DNA of 54,875 bases, taken from Mycobacterium sp. 852002-50816_SCH5313054-b (lineage in GTDB: Bacteria; Actinomycetota; Actinomycetes; Mycobacteriales; Mycobacteriaceae). Below the pieces are notes generated by a model. That model was given only the letters and a program-made list of their open reading frames with translations, did not search any database and was not told the DNA's origin. The stretch is taken from NCBI RefSeq assembly GCF_001667185.1, contig NZ_LZIC01000057.1, positions 1-54,875 of the forward strand, given 5' to 3'. Positions 37,811-47,830 of this stretch are shown piece after piece. Both the position numbers and the translations under genes were made by a program. How positions within the stretch are numbered: position 1 is the first letter of the stretch; every line of letters begins with the position of its first letter.

Positions 37811-38347
37811 ATGCTCGCAGCGTTCGGATTCGAAGCCCTAGGCGTCGTCGTCGGCGACATGTATTTCGTGGATCCGGCCCCGCTCGCCGGTCAGGAGACC
37901 CCGGAGCGGGGAGTCAGGCTGGAACTGCGCCTCATCGACCGGGCCGCACCGCAGGGATCGATCTACGCCGGCATCCCGATCGCGTTCACGCGACCCGTTT
38001 GGCGGGTCGACCTTTTCGGATCGACCGAGAGCCCGCCCGGAACGCTGGACCGGGCCCATCACCACCCCCGTTTCACCGATTGGGAACCCGGACGCCGGCA
38101 GTTCGTCCCCGAACTCTCAGCCGACCCACTGTCCTGGCTGGCCGATCAGTTGGCGGACCCGGCGGCCGTGCTGGCGCGCGCGGGAGTCGATCCCGACGAG
38201 TTCACCCACGCCGATGTGACCGGACTCGCCGCCGCGGCCCCGGAGATCGTCGCAGCGGCGAAACGCATGCTGGACGGCGTGCGGGACGGGCAACTAGCCC
38301 CGGCCCCCGCCGAGCCGGTTGCCGCGGCCCGTACCGGTTGGCTCTGA
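37811..38347 (+). CDS. Conserved hypothetical protein (178 aa)
   Basis: Unrecognised. The first half is beta-rich (GVRLELRLIDRAAPQGSIYAG, TRPVWRVDLFGSTESPPGTLDRAHHHP) with an H-H-H-P cluster; the second half is helical and ends in an Ala/Pro tail. AAAGG lies before ATG 37811, and a 6-bp hairpin (CCCTCG 37781-37786 / CGAGGG 37794-37799) sits in the leader. No signal peptide. Confidence 0.72.
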   Translation: MLAAFGFEALGVVVGDMYFVDPAPLAGQETPERGVRLELRLIDRAAPQGSIYAGIPIAFTRPVWRVDLFGSTESPPGTLDRAHHHPRFTDWEPGRRQFVPELSADPLSWLADQLADPAAVLARAGVDPDEFTHADVTGLAAAAPEIVAAAKRMLDGVRDGQLAPAPAEPVAAARTGWL

Positions 38348-38456
38348 CCCGACGGGATGCATTCGGGAATATTGCCGACGTCGTGACGGTTATCTAACGT
38401 GCGTCTAATAGCTGTGACTTCCGGTAGGGGTCACTGACCGTCCGAAGGCATCCGCC

Positions 38457-38675
38457 ATGTTGCACTTGCTGCCCAAGCCCCATTCACTGCCCGCTACCCC
38501 GGCGCGCGATGTCGAGCCAGCTGCGTCATCTCATCACCACTGGCCCGGCGCGGCGTTCGTCAAGGCAATCGGGCACATTCACCTCGGCCCCTCCGAGCCG
38601 CGACGGCTCTACCCGCTGCATGAGGCCAGCTATCTCGAGACGGAGCTGATGTCCCGCCTCATGGAGCACCTCTGA
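38457..38675 (+). CDS. Small hypothetical protein (72 aa)
   Basis: His/Pro-rich start (HLLPKPHSLPATPARD...SSHHHWPG), then GHIHLGPSEPRRLYPLHEASYLETELMSRLMEHL, which looks like real coding sequence. GAAGG lies about 10 nt before ATG. Not recognised; may bind metal given seven or more His (speculative). Confidence 0.5.
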   Translation: MLHLLPKPHSLPATPARDVEPAASSHHHWPGAAFVKAIGHIHLGPSEPRRLYPLHEASYLETELMSRLMEHL

Positions 38676-38707
38676 CGAGCTCGCGGTTCGGCGCGGCAGG
38701 CTGCGGG

Positions 38708-39166
38708 TCAGACCAGGCTTGACGCGTCAAACACCCAGCTGGTGTCCGCCGTGGCGAGCGCCTCGAAGTGGTTGGGCGGCGCGAAGCTGACGAGGCTTTG
38801 CATGTCCCAATAGTCTTTCCACACCGTGACCTTGCCGTCGTCGACTTTGTGGACCGTGACGAACCTCAGCACGCCCTGCTCGCCGGTCGCGAAAGTCCAA
38901 GTCTCCGAGTGTTCGTAGATGACGTCGGAGCCGTTGGACACCAGCACGCCGTCGTGGTTCTCGTAGCCGGCGAGCGGCTCGAGCCCCATCTTGAGCCGCT
39001 TCACGATGTCTTCGGGACCGCGCGCCGACAGCGCGGGGACCGGCATGTCGACGTAGAGGCAGTCGTCGGCCAGGAACGTCTTGACCGCATCCCAGTCGCG
39101 ACGCGATAGCGCCTGCCACATCCCGACGACGACGCCCTCGACCGCGATCTCAGAAACCTCTGTCAT
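38708..39166 (-). CDS. Limonene-epoxide-hydrolase/SnoaL-like protein
   Basis: 152 aa NTF2-like fold; MTEVSEIAVEGVVVGMWQALSRRDWDAVKTFLADDCLYVDMPVPALSARGPEDI follows the LEH/EphG pattern (positions 1-55). In LEH the site is Tyr, Asn, Arg-x-Asp and Asp. Here YVD replaces YxN, EHSETW stands where RxD is expected, and WKDYWD keeps the last Asp. So epoxide hydrolase activity is doubtful; isomerase or ligand binding is possible. ATG 39166. Confidence 0.8.
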   Translation of the reverse strand: MTEVSEIAVEGVVVGMWQALSRRDWDAVKTFLADDCLYVDMPVPALSARGPEDIVKRLKMGLEPLAGYENHDGVLVSNGSDVIYEHSETWTFATGEQGVLRFVTVHKVDDGKVTVWKDYWDMQSLVSFAPPNHFEALATADTSWVFDASSLV

Positions 39167-39323
39167 AGCGGCAAATAAACTAGGTTGCTGAACGCGTGTC
39201 AACCACGGCGCCGCGGCGAATACTCCTGAGGGCAGCGGTTGCTGGATTGGTTCGCCGCTATCTCGCCGCGCAATAGCGAGGAAATCTCGCTGCTCGCCAC
39301 GAGTTTGCCGCATACTTGGCGAC

Positions 39324-39509
39324 GTGACCTTGCAGCGCGATACCCCCGAGGAGACTGCGGCCGATCAGGCCGACGGCCTGCTGACCCGGCGCGAGGCCAT
39401 CCGGCGACTGGCGCTCGTCGGCGTCACGGCCGGCCCGACCGCGCTCATCGCGGCCTGTTCTTCCGGCAGGGGAGGCTGGCCGAGCCGGCGGCGGCACCGC
39501 CGCCGCTGA
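39324..39509 (+). CDS. Truncated or frameshifted Tat-type lipoprotein precursor
   Basis: 61 aa from GTG 39324. Twin-arginine-like TRREAIRRLA, hydrophobic LVGVTAGPTALIAA and lipobox IAAC, but then only SSGRGGWPSRRRHRRR. Reading the next frame from about 39470 gives LAEPAAAPPPLTLTA and a TGA at 39521-39523, a more normal mature end, so a one-base indel is likely. CATACT ends 7 nt before the GTG, so the piece has a promoter. Could be a genuine tiny lipoprotein or a remnant. Confidence 0.4.
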   Translation: MTLQRDTPEETAADQADGLLTRREAIRRLALVGVTAGPTALIAACSSGRGGWPSRRRHRRR

Positions 39510-39522
39510 CGTTGACAGCCTG

Positions 39523-39574
39523 ACGGCGACGACCCGCCGCGCCCGGCTACGCCGCGCTTGCGATCGTCGCTAGA
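39523..39574 (+). repeat. Dispersed intergenic repeat, copy 1
   Basis: 46 of 52 bases match 51701-51752; core GCCGCGCTTGCGATCG. It overlaps the end of the cyp140 gene by five bases. Confidence 0.6.
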
Positions 39575-40892
39575 CGTCCACCGGGGCCATCGACCGCGCC
39601 GGCCCCAGCGTCACCGGCAGCGTCGACCAACCCCGCAGCACCCGGGTGTCCCGCCTGCTTCCGGTGCCGGCCGCCCGCGCTTGCGGAAAACGATCGAAGA
39701 ACGTCCGCAGCCCGACTTCCCCCTCGGCACGCGCAAGCGCGGCCCCCAGGCAGAAGTGGCGTCCCCCGGAGAACGCGAGATGCCTTCCCGCGTTGGGCCT
39801 TTCGATGTCGAAGCGGTGCGGATCTCCGAACACCGACGGATCCCGGTTGGCGGCGGCCAGGTAGATCACCACCAGATTGCCGCGCGCGATATGCATGCCC
39901 GCCACGTCGACATCCCGAAGCGTCATCCGCGCGGTCAGCTGCACCGGCGAGTCCAGGCGCAAAATCTCTTCGACTGCGTTGGGCCACAGCTCGGGTCGTT
40001 GACGCAACGTCTCGAGATGCTCGGGTTTGTCCAGCAACATGCGAATCCCGTTGCCCAGCAGGTTCACCGTGGTCTCGAACCCGGCCGCCAATACCAGGCC
40101 GGCGATCGCCTGTAATTCGTTCGGATCGAGATGCGTTTCGGCGGAACCGCTTTCGGCCATCTGGATCAACTGGCTCATGAGAGCGTCACCGGGGGCGCGC
40201 CGCAATTCGCGGAGATGGCCGGTGAGCCAGGTGTCGAACCCCGCAATGCCTTTCTGCACGTTCCGGTACTGCCACCACGGCAGGCCGACGTCCAGGCTCG
40301 GTGCGCCCAATTCACCGAACTCCAGGACGCGGCGCCGGTCCCGCTCGGGCACTCCCAGGATGTCGCTGATGATCGCGACCGGAAGCTGCGAGCAGTACCC
40401 GTCGACCACGTCGATAACGCCGCCTTGGCCGGCCAGCCTGTCCAAGAGACTGATGGCGGTCTGCTCCACCCGGTCACGCAGCGCGGCGACGGCCCTTGGC
40501 GTAAAAACCGCCGACACCGTCTTGCGATAGCGGGTGTGGTCGGGTGGCTCGACGGCCAGCAGCGACGGCGCGCGCAGCGGATGCAGAAAGTCGTCGCGAG
40601 TGCGGCGCTCCAGCCAGCGCAGCGGCGCCGGCAGGTTCGAGCCCATGTTGACCACGCGGAAGTCGTCGGATCGCAGCAACTCGTGCGCCAGCGCGTGATC
40701 GGTCGTCAGGTAGTTGATGCGCCCTTTCACCAGCGGACCGAGGGCACGCAACTCCTCATAGAACGACACCGGATCGGCGGCCACCGTGGGATCGGCGATC
40801 AGCCTCGCCTGGGGTTCGCCGCGGCGCGCCCCGAACGCCGCCACGCCTCGGATGAAGCCATGCATCGCCAGCCAGTGCAACCGTTCTTTCAC
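39570..40892 (-). CDS. cyp140: Cytochrome P450 CYP140
   Basis: 440 aa. I-helix AGFETT, ExxR in EEILRLDSP and haem-thiolate FSGGRHFCLGAALARAE are intact. Orphan mycobacterial P450; substrate unknown. GTG 40892, with GGGAGG just upstream. Syntenic with Rv1880c (438 aa). An FAD ferredoxin reductase is encoded at 14311-15555, not adjacent. Confidence 0.94.
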   Translation of the reverse strand: MKERLHWLAMHGFIRGVAAFGARRGEPQARLIADPTVAADPVSFYEELRALGPLVKGRINYLTTDHALAHELLRSDDFRVVNMGSNLPAPLRWLERRTRDDFLHPLRAPSLLAVEPPDHTRYRKTVSAVFTPRAVAALRDRVEQTAISLLDRLAGQGGVIDVVDGYCSQLPVAIISDILGVPERDRRRVLEFGELGAPSLDVGLPWWQYRNVQKGIAGFDTWLTGHLRELRRAPGDALMSQLIQMAESGSAETHLDPNELQAIAGLVLAAGFETTVNLLGNGIRMLLDKPEHLETLRQRPELWPNAVEEILRLDSPVQLTARMTLRDVDVAGMHIARGNLVVIYLAAANRDPSVFGDPHRFDIERPNAGRHLAFSGGRHFCLGAALARAEGEVGLRTFFDRFPQARAAGTGSRRDTRVLRGWSTLPVTLGPARSMAPVDV

Positions 40893-40940
40893 CGCGCCTC
40901 CCTAACCTCGGCTCTTCACCCAGGGTAAGCCGCGACAGGC

Positions 40941-41360
40941 TCAGCACTCAGCTGTGATCTTGAAGTCCGTGGTCACCGTCTTATTGGGATTGCTGTCGTT
41001 GATGCCGTAGGCGCTGCCGGTGATGGTGTAGGCGCTGTTGGTGAGGTCGGCGTGCGCATCGCCCACCCCGCCCTGCCAGTAGCTGCCCGTGAACCCGTCG
41101 ACGTTGCGGATCTTCACCCATTGCGGGATGACGCGGTAGCCGGTGAGCAACACCGTCGCTTCGACGCGGCCATTCTCGTCACCGATGTCGAGGGTCCGAT
41201 ACGACTGGGCCTGGCTGCACGCCGCCGGACGGGCGGTGTGCGTGGTGCCGTCGACGGTGACGCGGGCGGCTTTCCGGGGCATGGTCTGCGCCTGCCCGCA
41301 CCCCGCGACGGCCGCCGCGGCGATCAGGGTGAAAGCGATTGCAAGCAAACGGTTATGCAC
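40941..41360 (-). CDS. lppE: Lipoprotein LppE (LpqH-like)
   Basis: 139 aa. Signal peptide and lipobox VAGC (Cys21), then the 19-kDa-antigen family domain (ARVTVDGTTHTARPAACSQAQSYRTLDIGD ... ITAEC; split here as residues 32-61 and the end), with a disulfide-capable Cys pair. Membrane-anchored surface lipoprotein. GTG start with AAGGAG upstream. Rv1881c equivalent. Confidence 0.92.
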   Translation of the reverse strand: MHNRLLAIAFTLIAAAAVAGCGQAQTMPRKAARVTVDGTTHTARPAACSQAQSYRTLDIGDENGRVEATVLLTGYRVIPQWVKIRNVDGFTGSYWQGGVGDAHADLTNSAYTITGSAYGINDSNPNKTVTTDFKITAEC

Positions 41361-41373
41361 GGAACCATCTCCT

Positions 41374-42207
41374 TCACTGCCGCTTCGGCATCAGCGCCGG
41401 TAGGGACTTGACGATGCGGCCCCGCACGAACTCGGGGCTCAGCCCCTTGAGCAGGTCGATGACCCGGATGCTCTTGGGCACGTACCAATGCAGTCGCTTC
41501 GGGTCGTGGTAGGCCTGCCACGCCGCCTCGGCCACGCTGCTCGCCGGCATCAGCCGCATCATGCCCTTCTTGGGCGCACGCGCGCGAAGCTCCTCGCCGG
41601 ACATCGCCGGGCCGCCGTCGTCGGAGTGGTTGGTAGTGGTGGTGAGGATGGCGGTGTCGATCAGGCCCGGCAGTACGTCGGCGACCCGGACGCCATGTCG
41701 CTGCCACTCCACGCTCAGCGCCTCGGTGAGCCCCTTGACCGCGTGCTTGGTCGACGAGTAAACCGCGATGCGCGGCATTCCGTAGGTGCCCGAGGACGAC
41801 GACGTCGAGAACATCAGGCTGCCGGGTGTCTTCTTCAGGTAGGGCAGCGAGGCGTAGGCGCCCGTCAGCACCGCTTTGAAGTTGACCTCGACGACGCGCA
41901 TCGAGGCGTCGTACGGCACATCCTCGAACCAGCCCGATTCCCCGATGCCCGCGTTGTTCCACATCATGTCGAGCCCGCCGCCGGCGTTGCCGGCGCAGAA
42001 GTCCGCCAGGGCGCCGTCCAGGGCGGCCTTGTCCGTCACATCCACCGCCCGCGTCCAGAGCCGATCGTCACCCAGCTCCTGCCGCAGCGTCGCCAGGCCG
42101 TCTTCATTGCGGTCCACCGCGCCGACCCGCCAACCCTTGGCATGGAAGAGCTTGGCGCCCTCGCGGCCCATGCCGCTGCCCGCGCCGGTGATGAAGACCG
42201 ATTTCAC
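41374..42207 (-). CDS. Short-chain dehydrogenase/reductase (Rv1882c-like)
   Basis: 277 aa: TGAGSGMGREGA, NNAGIG, Ser region SLMFSTSSSSGTYG and YSSTKHA. A C-terminal extension ends KSLPALMPKRQ. Same length as Rv1882c. GTG start, 6 nt after the SRPBCC gene; the pair is probably co-transcribed. Substrate unknown. Confidence 0.92.
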   Translation of the reverse strand: MKSVFITGAGSGMGREGAKLFHAKGWRVGAVDRNEDGLATLRQELGDDRLWTRAVDVTDKAALDGALADFCAGNAGGGLDMMWNNAGIGESGWFEDVPYDASMRVVEVNFKAVLTGAYASLPYLKKTPGSLMFSTSSSSGTYGMPRIAVYSSTKHAVKGLTEALSVEWQRHGVRVADVLPGLIDTAILTTTTNHSDDGGPAMSGEELRARAPKKGMMRLMPASSVAEAAWQAYHDPKRLHWYVPKSIRVIDLLKGLSPEFVRGRIVKSLPALMPKRQ

Positions 42208-42213
42208 GACGCG

Positions 42214-42669
42214 TCAGCCCGCCTCGGCCACATCTTTGATGCGGTTGAGGGTCTTGGTCATGTCCCGAACGTTGCGCCGCCTGCGCAGGAAGCCCCCGAA
42301 CAACCAATAGACGCCGAGCCACGGCGCCGGGGTGAGCCGGAACGACTCCGTCACGTCGGTGCCGCCATCACTGGGCGCCAACCGGTAATGCCAGTTATTC
42401 ACCGGCCGGTCGCCAAGCAGCACCGCGAACCCGAACTCGCGGCCGGGGTCGCACGCGGTGACCTCGCACGTCGTCCAGTACACCGGTCCTAACTCATTGC
42501 GCCGGACGTGGCCGCGAAATTTGGCGCCGAGGGCCGGACCGGTCGCGTCGCCCAGCCACTCCGCCTCAAACACTTCGGGGGAGAACCGTCCGGTGTTACG
42601 AACGTCCGCGATGAGACCCCAGATCTTGTCCGCGGGCGCCGCCATGTGAACCGTCGCCGAACCTTCCAT
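42214..42669 (-). CDS. SRPBCC-family protein (Rv1883c-like)
   Basis: 151 aa from ATG 42669; a TTG at 42681 would add four. START-like fold: ATVHMAAPADKIWGLIADVRNTGRFSPEVFEAEW (residues 5-38), FRGHVRR, then RLTPAPWLGVYWLFGG and a C-terminal helix. Ligand unknown. Lies directly before the SDR gene. Confidence 0.85.
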   Translation of the reverse strand: MEGSATVHMAAPADKIWGLIADVRNTGRFSPEVFEAEWLGDATGPALGAKFRGHVRRNELGPVYWTTCEVTACDPGREFGFAVLLGDRPVNNWHYRLAPSDGGTDVTESFRLTPAPWLGVYWLFGGFLRRRRNVRDMTKTLNRIKDVAEAG

Positions 42670-42723
42670 GGGCTGATCCAAACACAGCTTGGCGCCGGGT
42701 CATAGAGCACAACCCCGAACCTC

Positions 42724-43146
42724 TCAGCGGGGCATCGCCGCCTGGATGATCCCGTTGATGATCTGCTTGATGCCCTGCGCGGGATGCGAATACAGCCCGA
42801 TCGGAAGGCCCGACGCCGTACCGCATTTCGGCCATGCCTCGATACCCTGGTCCGCCAGGACCCGGTTGGCCACCGCGATCTGTTGGTCCCTGGACGCGGC
42901 CGCCGGGTTGCCGACGCCGCCGTACCGGGCCCAGGTGCTCGGCTTGAATTGCAGCCCACCGTATTCGCCGTTTCCGGTGTTGGCTTGCCAGTTGCCACCG
43001 GACTCGCATTGCGCGACGGCGTCCCAGTTGGGGGCGGCGGGAGCGGCGCCTGCCACTCCGGAGGGGAAAGTCAGCGACGCTGCAACGAACCCGCCGACCA
43101 TCGCGGACTTGACGAGAGGCTTGCAGAGTTTTCTCATGTCAGGCAT
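42724..43146 (-). CDS. rpfC: Resuscitation-promoting factor RpfC
   Basis: 140 aa, shorter than M. tuberculosis RpfC (176). Signal peptide about residues 1-34 (cut near VAGA-APAA), then a single Rpf lysozyme-like domain: [14 protein letters not shown] with catalytic Glu48, [13 protein letters not shown], and a second Cys in WPKCG. Cleaves peptidoglycan to help dormant cells regrow. ATG 43146; ATG 43137 also possible, neither with a clear ribosome site. Confidence 0.94.
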   Translation of the reverse strand: MPDMRKLCKPLVKSAMVGGFVAASLTFPSGVAGAAPAAPNWDAVAQCESGGNWQANTGNGEYGGLQFKPSTWARYGGVGNPAAASRDQQIAVANRVLADQGIEAWPKCGTASGLPIGLYSHPAQGIKQIINGIIQAAMPR

Positions 43147-43224
43147 TTCGCGGAGCGTGTCCGAAGCGTTACCGATTCGAAAATGTCGCGAGATATACCC
43201 TCTAGCAGCGAAATCACCGCTGTG

Positions 43225-43242
43225 AGCTGCGGATTCGCAGCT
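43225..43242. terminator. Short hairpin between chorismate mutase and rpfC
   Basis: AGCTGCG (43225-43231) and CGCAGCT (43236-43242), 4-nt loop, 27 nt after the chorismate mutase stop on the minus strand. No T tract. Confidence 0.4.
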
Positions 43243-43268
43243 TTAGAGAATCGTGAGAGTTAGATAAA

Positions 43269-43829
43269 TTAGCCCTGGCAATACGATTGGGTCGCCAGCG
43301 AAAGCGCTTGTTGATAAAGGTCATCCAGTTGGCGGGCGCGCATGACGTCGCCTCTGGCGGCGTCCAGCTCTGGGCCGCAGGCCGGCGAGTGCAACAGGTC
43401 CCAGCGGGCCACGATCTGGGCCAGCATCGTCCGGTTGAAGCCGTCGATGGTCGCCCGCGACGCCGAGAGATCCGGCGCCGCGGATGGCGCGTCGGCCGGC
43501 TTCAGCTTCCATCCCGCAAACCGGCTGTATTCGATGGCCTCCGTGGCGTTGATCTGATCGCCGAACACCCGGGCGACGTAATCGGCGTCGACGCGCGCGG
43601 CGTCAGCCTCGCCGCGCGCATGCGCGAGCTCTTGCTGCAAGCGGCCCGGGTCCTCGATGGCGCCGTGGGTGTTCCACTTGAACGCGGCCACGGGCTCGGC
43701 GACCTGCAGCCGCTGCGCGGCGGCGTCAACCAAGGCGGTCAGTGCGCCGGCGGGATCGGCTCGTGCCTGCGTCGCCAGCACTGTCGCCGCCGCCCAGCAG
43801 CCGATCAGGACAGCTCGACCGCAACCCAT
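43269..43829 (-). CDS. Secreted chorismate mutase (AroQ-gamma)
   Basis: 186 aa. Signal peptide (ending ARA, mature from DPAG). AroQ-gamma core: LVDAAAQRLQVAEPVAAFKW supplies the Arg and Lys, VARVFGDQINATEAIEYSRF supplies Thr/Glu; Cys pair (SPAC...YCQ) as in the M. tuberculosis enzyme Rv1885c. Converts chorismate to prephenate outside the cytosol, where its purpose is unclear. ATG 43829. Confidence 0.93.
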   Translation of the reverse strand: MGCGRAVLIGCWAAATVLATQARADPAGALTALVDAAAQRLQVAEPVAAFKWNTHGAIEDPGRLQQELAHARGEADAARVDADYVARVFGDQINATEAIEYSRFAGWKLKPADAPSAAPDLSASRATIDGFNRTMLAQIVARWDLLHSPACGPELDAARGDVMRARQLDDLYQQALSLATQSYCQG

Positions 43830-43881
43830 GACGATGATTCTGGCCTGACGCCTGCCTCTTCCGGAGTTAGCCTGGCCGCTG

Positions 43882-44505
43882 ATGCCACTGATGTCTTCGG
43901 CCGCCGGGAATCGCCGCCCCCGCGAGAACGACGCCAACCGCGGAGAATGGTTGCGCTCGGCACAGGTTCGCGCGCTGATCGGCGCCGCGCTGACGGCCTC
44001 GCTGCTACTGAGCGGAGCTTTCCTGGCGGTGGACAGGCTGCACACGACACCCGCCGACGTCGTGGACCACCCCGCCAACCCGGTCACCGACGATCAGTCC
44101 CGGACTCAGGTGGTCGAGTCGGCCCAGCAGGTCGTCGCGCTGGCCCGGCTGCAGACGGCCTCGGCGGGCTACACGCTGATGTCGTGCAAAAACCGGGACG
44201 AGCCGCCGTACCAGGGCGCGATCTATCTGACCTTCGCGCTGCCCGCCGGCGCCCGGCCCGACGCTTTCTTCCCGACGATCGCGGCGACGCTCGCCGCCCA
44301 CGGCTGGACCCGCGGCCTGCCGCCGAACGATCACGCGTTCGCCGAGTCCCTCACCAAGGACGCCGCCACGGCGATCGTCTATCTGCAAAGCGAAGAGCCG
44401 AGCGTGGGTGTCGTCCGCGTTTACGGCCAGTGCCGGAACATGAATGACCACCGCAGCGACTCGACCGCCTGGGTCGACGTCACCGACCGGCTCAGGGCCC
44501 CGTAA
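43882..44505 (+). CDS. Hypothetical single-pass membrane protein (207 aa)
   Basis: About 25 polar residues, one TM helix (VRALIGAALTASLLLSGAFLAV) and an extracytoplasmic domain with CKNRDEPPYQGAIYLTFALP and VYGQC: two Cys that could pair. The fold resembles small actinobacterial exported domains but I cannot name it. ATG 43882 or 43891. A long hairpin follows directly. Confidence 0.75.
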   Translation: MPLMSSAAGNRRPRENDANRGEWLRSAQVRALIGAALTASLLLSGAFLAVDRLHTTPADVVDHPANPVTDDQSRTQVVESAQQVVALARLQTASAGYTLMSCKNRDEPPYQGAIYLTFALPAGARPDAFFPTIAATLAAHGWTRGLPPNDHAFAESLTKDAATAIVYLQSEEPSVGVVRVYGQCRNMNDHRSDSTAWVDVTDRLRAP

Positions 44506-44507
44506 CG

Positions 44508-44545
44508 CGCTACTGCGCCTGACGTCGTCGTCAGGCGCAGTAGCG
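44508..44545. terminator. Strong bidirectional hairpin terminator
   Basis: CGCTACTGCGCCTGACG (44508-44524) pairs perfectly with its mirror at 44529-44545 around TCGT. 17-bp stem between convergent stops of the membrane protein and fbpB. Confidence 0.85.
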
Positions 44546-44567
44546 ACCTTAGGTTGGGTGGGCCGGC

Positions 44568-46122
<1,555 letters not shown>

Positions 46123-47253
46123 TTGGACACGGTACTGGGGCTATCACTGACGCCGACCACCGTCGGGTGGGTCCTCGCCGAGGGACACGGCGCCGACGGC
46201 ACGATCCTGGACCATCAGGAATTGAGCCTGCCCAGCGGCCGTGGGGTGCGCGCCCTGAGTACCGCGGAACTGGTGGCGGACGAGGTGCTGCGGGTCGACG
46301 CGTTGACGGCCACGAGCGAGCGTCGAGTGCGCGTCATCGGGCTGACCTGGAGCGACGAAGCGTCCGCTCAGGCGGCCCTGGTGTTGGAGGCGCTGACCGA
46401 CGCCGGACTGGACAACGTCGTGCCGGTCCGGATGCTCGAGGCGGTCGAGACCCTCGCCCGCGCGATCGCGCCGGTCATCGGCTACGAGCAGACCGCCGTC
46501 TGCATCCTCGAGCATGAGTGGGCGACGGTCGTCATGGTCGACACCCACGACGGCGAGACGCAAACGGCCGTCAAGCATGTGCGCGGCGGCTTCGACGGGC
46601 TGAGGTCCTGGCTGAGCGGGATGTTCGACCGACCGAATGGCTGGCGCCCCGGCGGGGTGGTGGTCGTCGGCGCGGACAGCGATCTCAACGGGTTCTCGTG
46701 GCAGCTCGAAAAGGCTTTGCCCGTCCCGGTTTTCGCCCAGACGATGGCCCAGGTGACCATCGCGCGGGGCGCGGCGCTCGCCGCGGCCAACAGCACCGAG
46801 TTCACCGACGAACAGCTGGTGGCGCACGTCAGCGAGCCTGTCGCCGCGCCCGCGGCGCGGCCCCGGAAGTTGTCCTACACCGGCGCCGCGACGGCATTGG
46901 CCGCCGGTGCAATAACTTTCGTCTCGTCGCTGTCGCTCGCTTTGGGTATTCAGCTTGCCCCGGCAAGTGAGTCCGCGCCGGCGAAGCGCGTCGTACACGC
47001 GCCGCCCCCGCAGATCGCCGAGGCCGTCGCACCCGCGGTCGCGCCGCCGCCGGAGGTGGTCCCGCCCGCGCCAAAGCCGAAGGCACCGGCGGGCGAATCC
47101 GCCCCGGAGTCCGGGGCCGGGGGAGAGCAGCAAGGCGCTCCCGACGAGCCGCAGCCGGACTCCGGCGGCCGCCAAACCTACTTGACGCGGGTGCTCGAGC
47201 ACATCCCCGGCGACACCGGTGACCCCACGCCGCCCCACACGCCGATGCCCTAG
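46123..47253 (+). CDS. DUF7159-like mycobacterial protein, actin-like N-domain, one TM, Pro-rich tail
   Basis: 376 aa. The start is TTG 46123, the only possible start for MDTVLGLSLTPTTVGWVL because a TGA precedes in frame. The N-terminal ~235 residues look like an ATPase/actin-fold remnant (VLGLSLTPTTVGWVLAEG; GGVVVVGADSDL). Then a TM helix near 255-280 (TALAAGAITFVSSLSLALG) and a Pro/Ala-rich exterior. A mycobacterium-specific paralogous family of unknown role. Corresponds in place to Rv1887, though I am unsure of identity. Confidence 0.78.
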   Translation: MDTVLGLSLTPTTVGWVLAEGHGADGTILDHQELSLPSGRGVRALSTAELVADEVLRVDALTATSERRVRVIGLTWSDEASAQAALVLEALTDAGLDNVVPVRMLEAVETLARAIAPVIGYEQTAVCILEHEWATVVMVDTHDGETQTAVKHVRGGFDGLRSWLSGMFDRPNGWRPGGVVVVGADSDLNGFSWQLEKALPVPVFAQTMAQVTIARGAALAAANSTEFTDEQLVAHVSEPVAAPAARPRKLSYTGAATALAAGAITFVSSLSLALGIQLAPASESAPAKRVVHAPPPQIAEAVAPAVAPPPEVVPPAPKPKAPAGESAPESGAGGEQQGAPDEPQPDSGGRQTYLTRVLEHIPGDTGDPTPPHTPMP

Positions 47254-47269
47254 CGGTAGGCAGCGGACC

Positions 47270-47815
47270 TCAGGCCCTGGGGTGCACCGCGGTGAAAGAC
47301 ACCGACACCTCGTCGACGACCTTCACCGAGCCCATCAGCAGCGAGTAGGGCTTGACGCCGAAATCGGTTTGCCGAACGGTGGATTCGACCGACATTCGCC
47401 ACTGTTCGCCGAGATCGGTTGTGCGCAAGTCGATGACGTGCTTGCGGGATTTGCCGCGAATGTGGAGCTTCCCGGTCAGGCGGTAGCCGTCCTCGGCCTT
47501 GTCGATTGTGTCGGCGGCGAAGCGGATCTCGGGATAGCGCTTGGCGTCCAACGACTTCAACGCGTTCGACTTCACCAGGGCCTTCTCCGGCCCGGACAAT
47601 CCTTTGACCCCGCCCTCGCCCTGTAGCACCTCGAACGAATCGACCTCGACCGTCAGCTCCGCGGTGACCGGTTCGCCGGCGGCCCACGCCACGCTGGCTT
47701 CCCAGCGCGTCATCGCGATGGTGAGCCGGTGGCCCATCCGGGCGGCCCTGCCGGTGACGCCGGTGCGGATCGACAACTCACCGTCGGATGCGGTCAGGGT
47801 CCATAGCTCGGTCAC
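47270..47815 (-). CDS. YceI-family lipid-binding protein
   Basis: 181 aa, YceI beta-barrel without a signal peptide: LTASDGELSIRTGVTGRAARMGHRLTI (residues 7-33), VEVDSFEVLQGEGG, YPEIRFAADTI and LTGKLHIRGKSR. Binds isoprenoid or lipid in relatives. GTG start; 15 nt after the ADH stop, third gene of the CYP125-type unit. A cytosolic lipid carrier would fit a sterol context (inference). Confidence 0.85.
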   Translation of the reverse strand: MTELWTLTASDGELSIRTGVTGRAARMGHRLTIAMTRWEASVAWAAGEPVTAELTVEVDSFEVLQGEGGVKGLSGPEKALVKSNALKSLDAKRYPEIRFAADTIDKAEDGYRLTGKLHIRGKSRKHVIDLRTTDLGEQWRMSVESTVRQTDFGVKPYSLLMGSVKVVDEVSVSFTAVHPRA

Positions 47816-47830
47816 AGAGACCGACTGTAG

